From the NCBI GenBank assembly GCA_905183005.1, contig CAJJDO010000029.1:216091-280090 (forward strand): a stretch of 64,000 bases of DNA, given 5' to 3'. Under the pieces are notes generated by a model. The model was given only the letters and a program-made list of their open reading frames with translations, was not told the origin of the DNA and made no database searches. The position numbers were made by a program, and so were the translations under genes. This document shows positions 60,954-64,000 of this stretch, piece after piece. The number at the start of each line of letters is the position of its first letter. The first letter of the stretch is position 1. This DNA is from Paramecium pentaurelia. Taxonomy: Eukaryota > Ciliophora > Oligohymenophorea > Peniculida > Parameciidae.

Positions 60954-62708
60954 TCATTATATTACATACAATACTATTCTATATTCGGTTGTATCAATTA
61001 AAGATGTTTGATTTCCAATTCTTCTACCTCCTTATGGATGATCCACCCAAATACTAAATCTATTTTGATCTAATGGATCATAATTATCTGCTAATTGAAG
61101 ATGAACTTTCTCATTCGGTGCAAATCCAATTGAAATTCTTGGTACAAAATACCAGTACAAATTATCACCTGATCTACTTTTTCTAGCTTTATCTCTACTT
61201 GTTGTAATTGTGAAAATTTCATATACATAATCACATGCCATTAATACAAAATGACTTGGTTTTTTAACAGAAATACCTCCAAAACAAGCTATTCCAGTTG
61301 AACTGAATGAATCAGTCAAATTAGCAATTTAATCAAGAGTTAAAGATTTATTTAAATATTAATCTAAATATATTTTAAAACCCTATAACAATACTATTGG
61401 ATAATCTAATTCAATTTTTCCTAATAGATACTTTTGAGCATTGAAAAATTATTTATTTAATAAAATTCTATTATCAACATATTCTCTAACTTCTTAGATT
61501 GTATTATTAAAATTAAAATTTATTTATTTAATATCCTCATCTACCTTATTAAATTTATCTATCAAAATTACATTATTATTATTATTATCTTAATTAGAAT
61601 TATTGGATTATTTTATTATTTATACATTATTCATATTGGAAATCTAATTCTGAGAAATTGATACTTATTCTTTCAAATTAGAAAGTTCTTAAGATAGTAT
61701 GTTTATAGTTTAATTCTAAAATAATGATATTTCTTTAAATTATTTCTACAACTCTATCATTTCTACTTTTAATTATTAATTGTATAATTTTAAATATTCA
61801 ATTTCATTCATTAATTTACCTTCTAATGTGTTTTTAATTTCTTCAATTTTAATTATATTCTCTTATTAAAACTCAGACAATTATTCTTTAATTTAATTTA
61901 TATCTGATTCAAACATAAGTGATTCCTTTATCTGAATTTATTTTTAATCCTTTGATGTTAAAATTGAGAATTAATTACTTATCATTATAAGAATTGCAAT
62001 AATTAAAGTATATTTAAATAACTTATTTGATGCATAGGGATTTTCTAATTTCTTTAATCTATCATCAGCTTGATTTATTTTATCTTCTTAACTAATAGAA
62101 TAATATATTTCTTACTTTGCAAACATCTTTTATAAATCAATACCCTTTTTAGCTAAATTTGTTCTAATCCTATCAAAAACTTAATTTTGTTTATTAATCA
62201 TATCATTATGAAATTTTTCATCATTTCTTTTATACAAATCCAAGATAAATTTATTTGTTTAATTATTGTATTACTTTGTTTCATTCAACAATCTTTAATG
62301 ATATCCTATTTCATTGATAAACATCTACATTTGAGTATCAACATCAGCTTTTGCTTATTTTAAGAAGTTTTAATCATGAAACGGAAATTTTTCAATTTTT
62401 TATATTTATTCTTTCTGAAAATCAAAGCATTTTTATTATACATCTTATAGAAAATTAAATCTTGTTTGATATTTCTATTCTAAATGATTTTATAATTCTT
62501 TTAATTCTATAAAATCATCCAAATGACGAACAGTTTTAGTATTTTTAAATTTCTGAATTCCTTTTTAATTAGTATGTTATAATGTTAAACATTTATGACA
62601 TACCAATTAAAATCTTTTAGCTTAAATACATTCAATGTTTGTGCAAATAAAACTCCTATTAAGATGTGTTAATTTACACATCTCTTAATCTTCATCTTTC
62701 ATTTACAT
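60954..62708 (-). CDS. Zinc-finger / TM / coiled-coil / TLDc-like protein
   Basis: 584 aa, single exon, the longest intronless gene here. The N-terminus has a B-box-like Cys/His cluster (CKLTHLNRSFICTNIECIQA, LVCHKCLTLQH). Coiled coil follows. A hydrophobic segment (FKYTLIIAILIMISNQF) near residue 225-242 may span a membrane. Asn/Glu-rich coiled coil continues to ~430. The C-terminal ~140 residues are beta-rich (GIACFGGISVKKPSHFVLMA, YWYFVPRISIGFAPNEKVHL, NRFSIWVDHPQGGRRIG) and resemble the TLDc-type modules common in ciliate B-box proteins; that assignment is tentative. Two starts six bases apart are possible; the upstream one is given. Confidence 0.75.
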
Positions 62709-63584
62709 TTTGAAAAATTAAAAATTATAAAGTAATAAAAATAGATTAAGTTTAAATTCAAAGCAGAATTAGATTAAATATAAACTATTTAAGAGAATGA
62801 GTAAATATAGATATATTTTAGTAGTACTTAAATAATACATATGATTTATAATTTTCTTATATTTCTTAAATTAAGAATAATAATTATTATTATAAATATA
62901 CTTTAATAAATTATTATATAAATATTACATATTGTAAAACTACCCTAATTAAAACAGACCAATAGGAATTATACTACTAAACTGTATTTAAGTATGAGAG
63001 ACCATGAATAGATATTTTAAAAGTGATCATATATATATTTTATGTAAATATAATGTATAAAATTAAAAGGGATAAATAATTATAATTGTTACATTAATAA
63101 AAGTAGAATAAAAATATATTATTTACATTTACAATAATAGTTTAAGAATTAATCATAATAATTATATCAAAGTTGCAAAAAAATTTGAATTGAAAAGTTT
63201 GATATTTAAATTTTATTTTAGACAATCAATCAAAATTATATTAAAGATTACAATACTTAAGGGAATATATTTGAAATTAAACAAGAATAATTAATCAAAT
63301 TTTATAAATACATATTTACAAAAGAATAATATGCTATCAATTTAATGGATATTAATAGAATAAGATCGATATACTAATAAATTATTAAATATATAATCTA
63401 TAATTTTTCTATTTAAATATTAATTTTATCCTCCTCCTTCCTAAAATATGATATTATTAAAATGAATTAAAACTAATAATCTTTTTAAAAATCAAATTTA
63501 TAATTATCATTCAATGAAAAATATTTGAGTGATTATAAATGATTTTAATGTGCATTAGGGATTCTTGAATTTTTATTAACTAGT
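62709..63584. other. AT-rich divergent intergenic region, no gene seen
   Basis: No coding frame; holds the promoters of the two flanking genes. Confidence 0.55.
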
Positions 63585-64000
63585 ATGAATCCTAGATACA
63601 ATTATCCAAAGAGATCTGTTTCCAGTGTAGATAGATAATAAATACTTAAAGCTTTAGGAAGTAATCCTTCAGATAAACATATTGAATATATGGCATAGGA
63701 ATATGATCTTAAGACACGTACAATAAAGTCTTGGATAAAATAACAATATTAAAATTAAAGCAAAGCATCTGAATCAGAAGAAGATTATCAAAGTAATCGC
63801 AAAAAAACTAAGGCAGATAAAGATCTTATAGATTTTGAAAGAAATTTTAATTAAAACTCTGATGCTTATCATTATGAAATCACAAGTATGGATCTCTTAA
63901 AAAGTGATAAATTATTGATTTAATAAGAATCTGCAAAACCTTAATAAAAAGTAAATTCAACACCATAATAAACAAATAAGCCCTTGAATAGTGAAGATTT
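63585..64000 (+). CDS. Homeodomain-like/HTH protein (partial, runs off the window)
   Basis: 138 codons are present. Residues ~10-60 read KRSVSSVDRQQILKALGSNP, then YMAQEYDLKTRTIKSWIKQQ: helix, helix, turn and a recognition helix with I-K-x-W-I-K-x-Q, like the W-F-x-N helix of homeodomain or homeodomain-like (Tc5/CENP-B/Psq) folds, though the usual Asn is absent. An acidic stretch (ASESEEDYQ) and a basic one (RKKTKADKD) follow, as in nuclear regulators. DNA binding is inferred. The C-terminus is missing. Confidence 0.6.

Noticed and set aside
1..64000. CRISPR arrays, bacterial operons, Shine-Dalgarno sites, tRNA or rRNA genes
   Set aside because: Code, introns and protein families are eukaryotic. 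No regularly spaced repeats, cloverleaf-like segments or rRNA stretches were recognised by eye.

Overview
The window reads as somatic (macronuclear) DNA of a ciliate close to Paramecium. It is very AT-rich. Long reading frames appear only when TAA and TAG are read as glutamine and TGA is the sole stop. Genes are interrupted by more than fifty tiny introns of 20-35 nt (GT...TAG/AAG/CAG). Read with the standard code, the window gives only short shadow frames. Coordinates below come from translating with the ciliate code and removing introns by hand. Nearly every gene closes to a whole number of codons after splicing, which is the main internal check.

Layout, left to right. 1-5.3 kb: tail of a LAMMER/CLK kinase, an N-myristoylated hypothetical, a PX/BAR-type sorting nexin, a divergent coiled-coil protein 32 bp away, and a MORN-repeat protein. 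6.3-18 kb: a C-terminally anchored membrane protein, two small related-looking proteins, a tubulin-tyrosine-ligase-like protein with a signal peptide, an ORC1/CDC6-type AAA+ protein overlapping the next gene by 4 bp, an ankyrin/IQ protein, and a small gene with an unresolved 3' end. 19-29 kb: a possible pseudogene, a B-box/WD40 protein, a GRAM-VASt sterol-transfer-type protein, a coiled-coil/cysteine-domain protein, a Ser/Thr kinase and small hypotheticals. 30.6-45.5 kb: PEX11, an HTH protein, NIP7, a secreted coiled-coil protein, a multi-pass membrane protein, a CFAP97-like protein, a Sec14/CRAL-TRIO protein with a CaaX end, a Myb/SANT-like protein, and a second member of the coiled-coil/cysteine-domain family. 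45-54 kb: three single-N joins, each flanked by an exact direct repeat (assembly artefacts), a decayed LINE-type reverse transcriptase and a long coiled-coil protein. 54-64 kb: a mitochondrial AAA ATPase, ciliary-looking and EF-hand proteins, small membrane and coiled-coil proteins, a zinc-finger/TM/TLDc-like protein, and a homeodomain-like protein cut by the window end.

The genes do not form an operon or a single pathway. It is a dense eukaryotic gene landscape with intergenic distances often below 50 bp. Recognisable themes are cilia and microtubules (TTL-like, CFAP97-like, MORN, EF-hand), membrane lipid and trafficking (sorting nexin, GRAM-VASt, Sec14), organelle upkeep (PEX11, mitochondrial AAA) and nuclear work (ORC1/CDC6-like, NIP7, Myb/HTH proteins). 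The most unusual items are the decayed LINE in macronuclear DNA, the paired cysteine-domain family, two long perfect hairpins, the 32-bp divergent promoter, the ATGA gene overlap, and the three unmerged contig overlaps.
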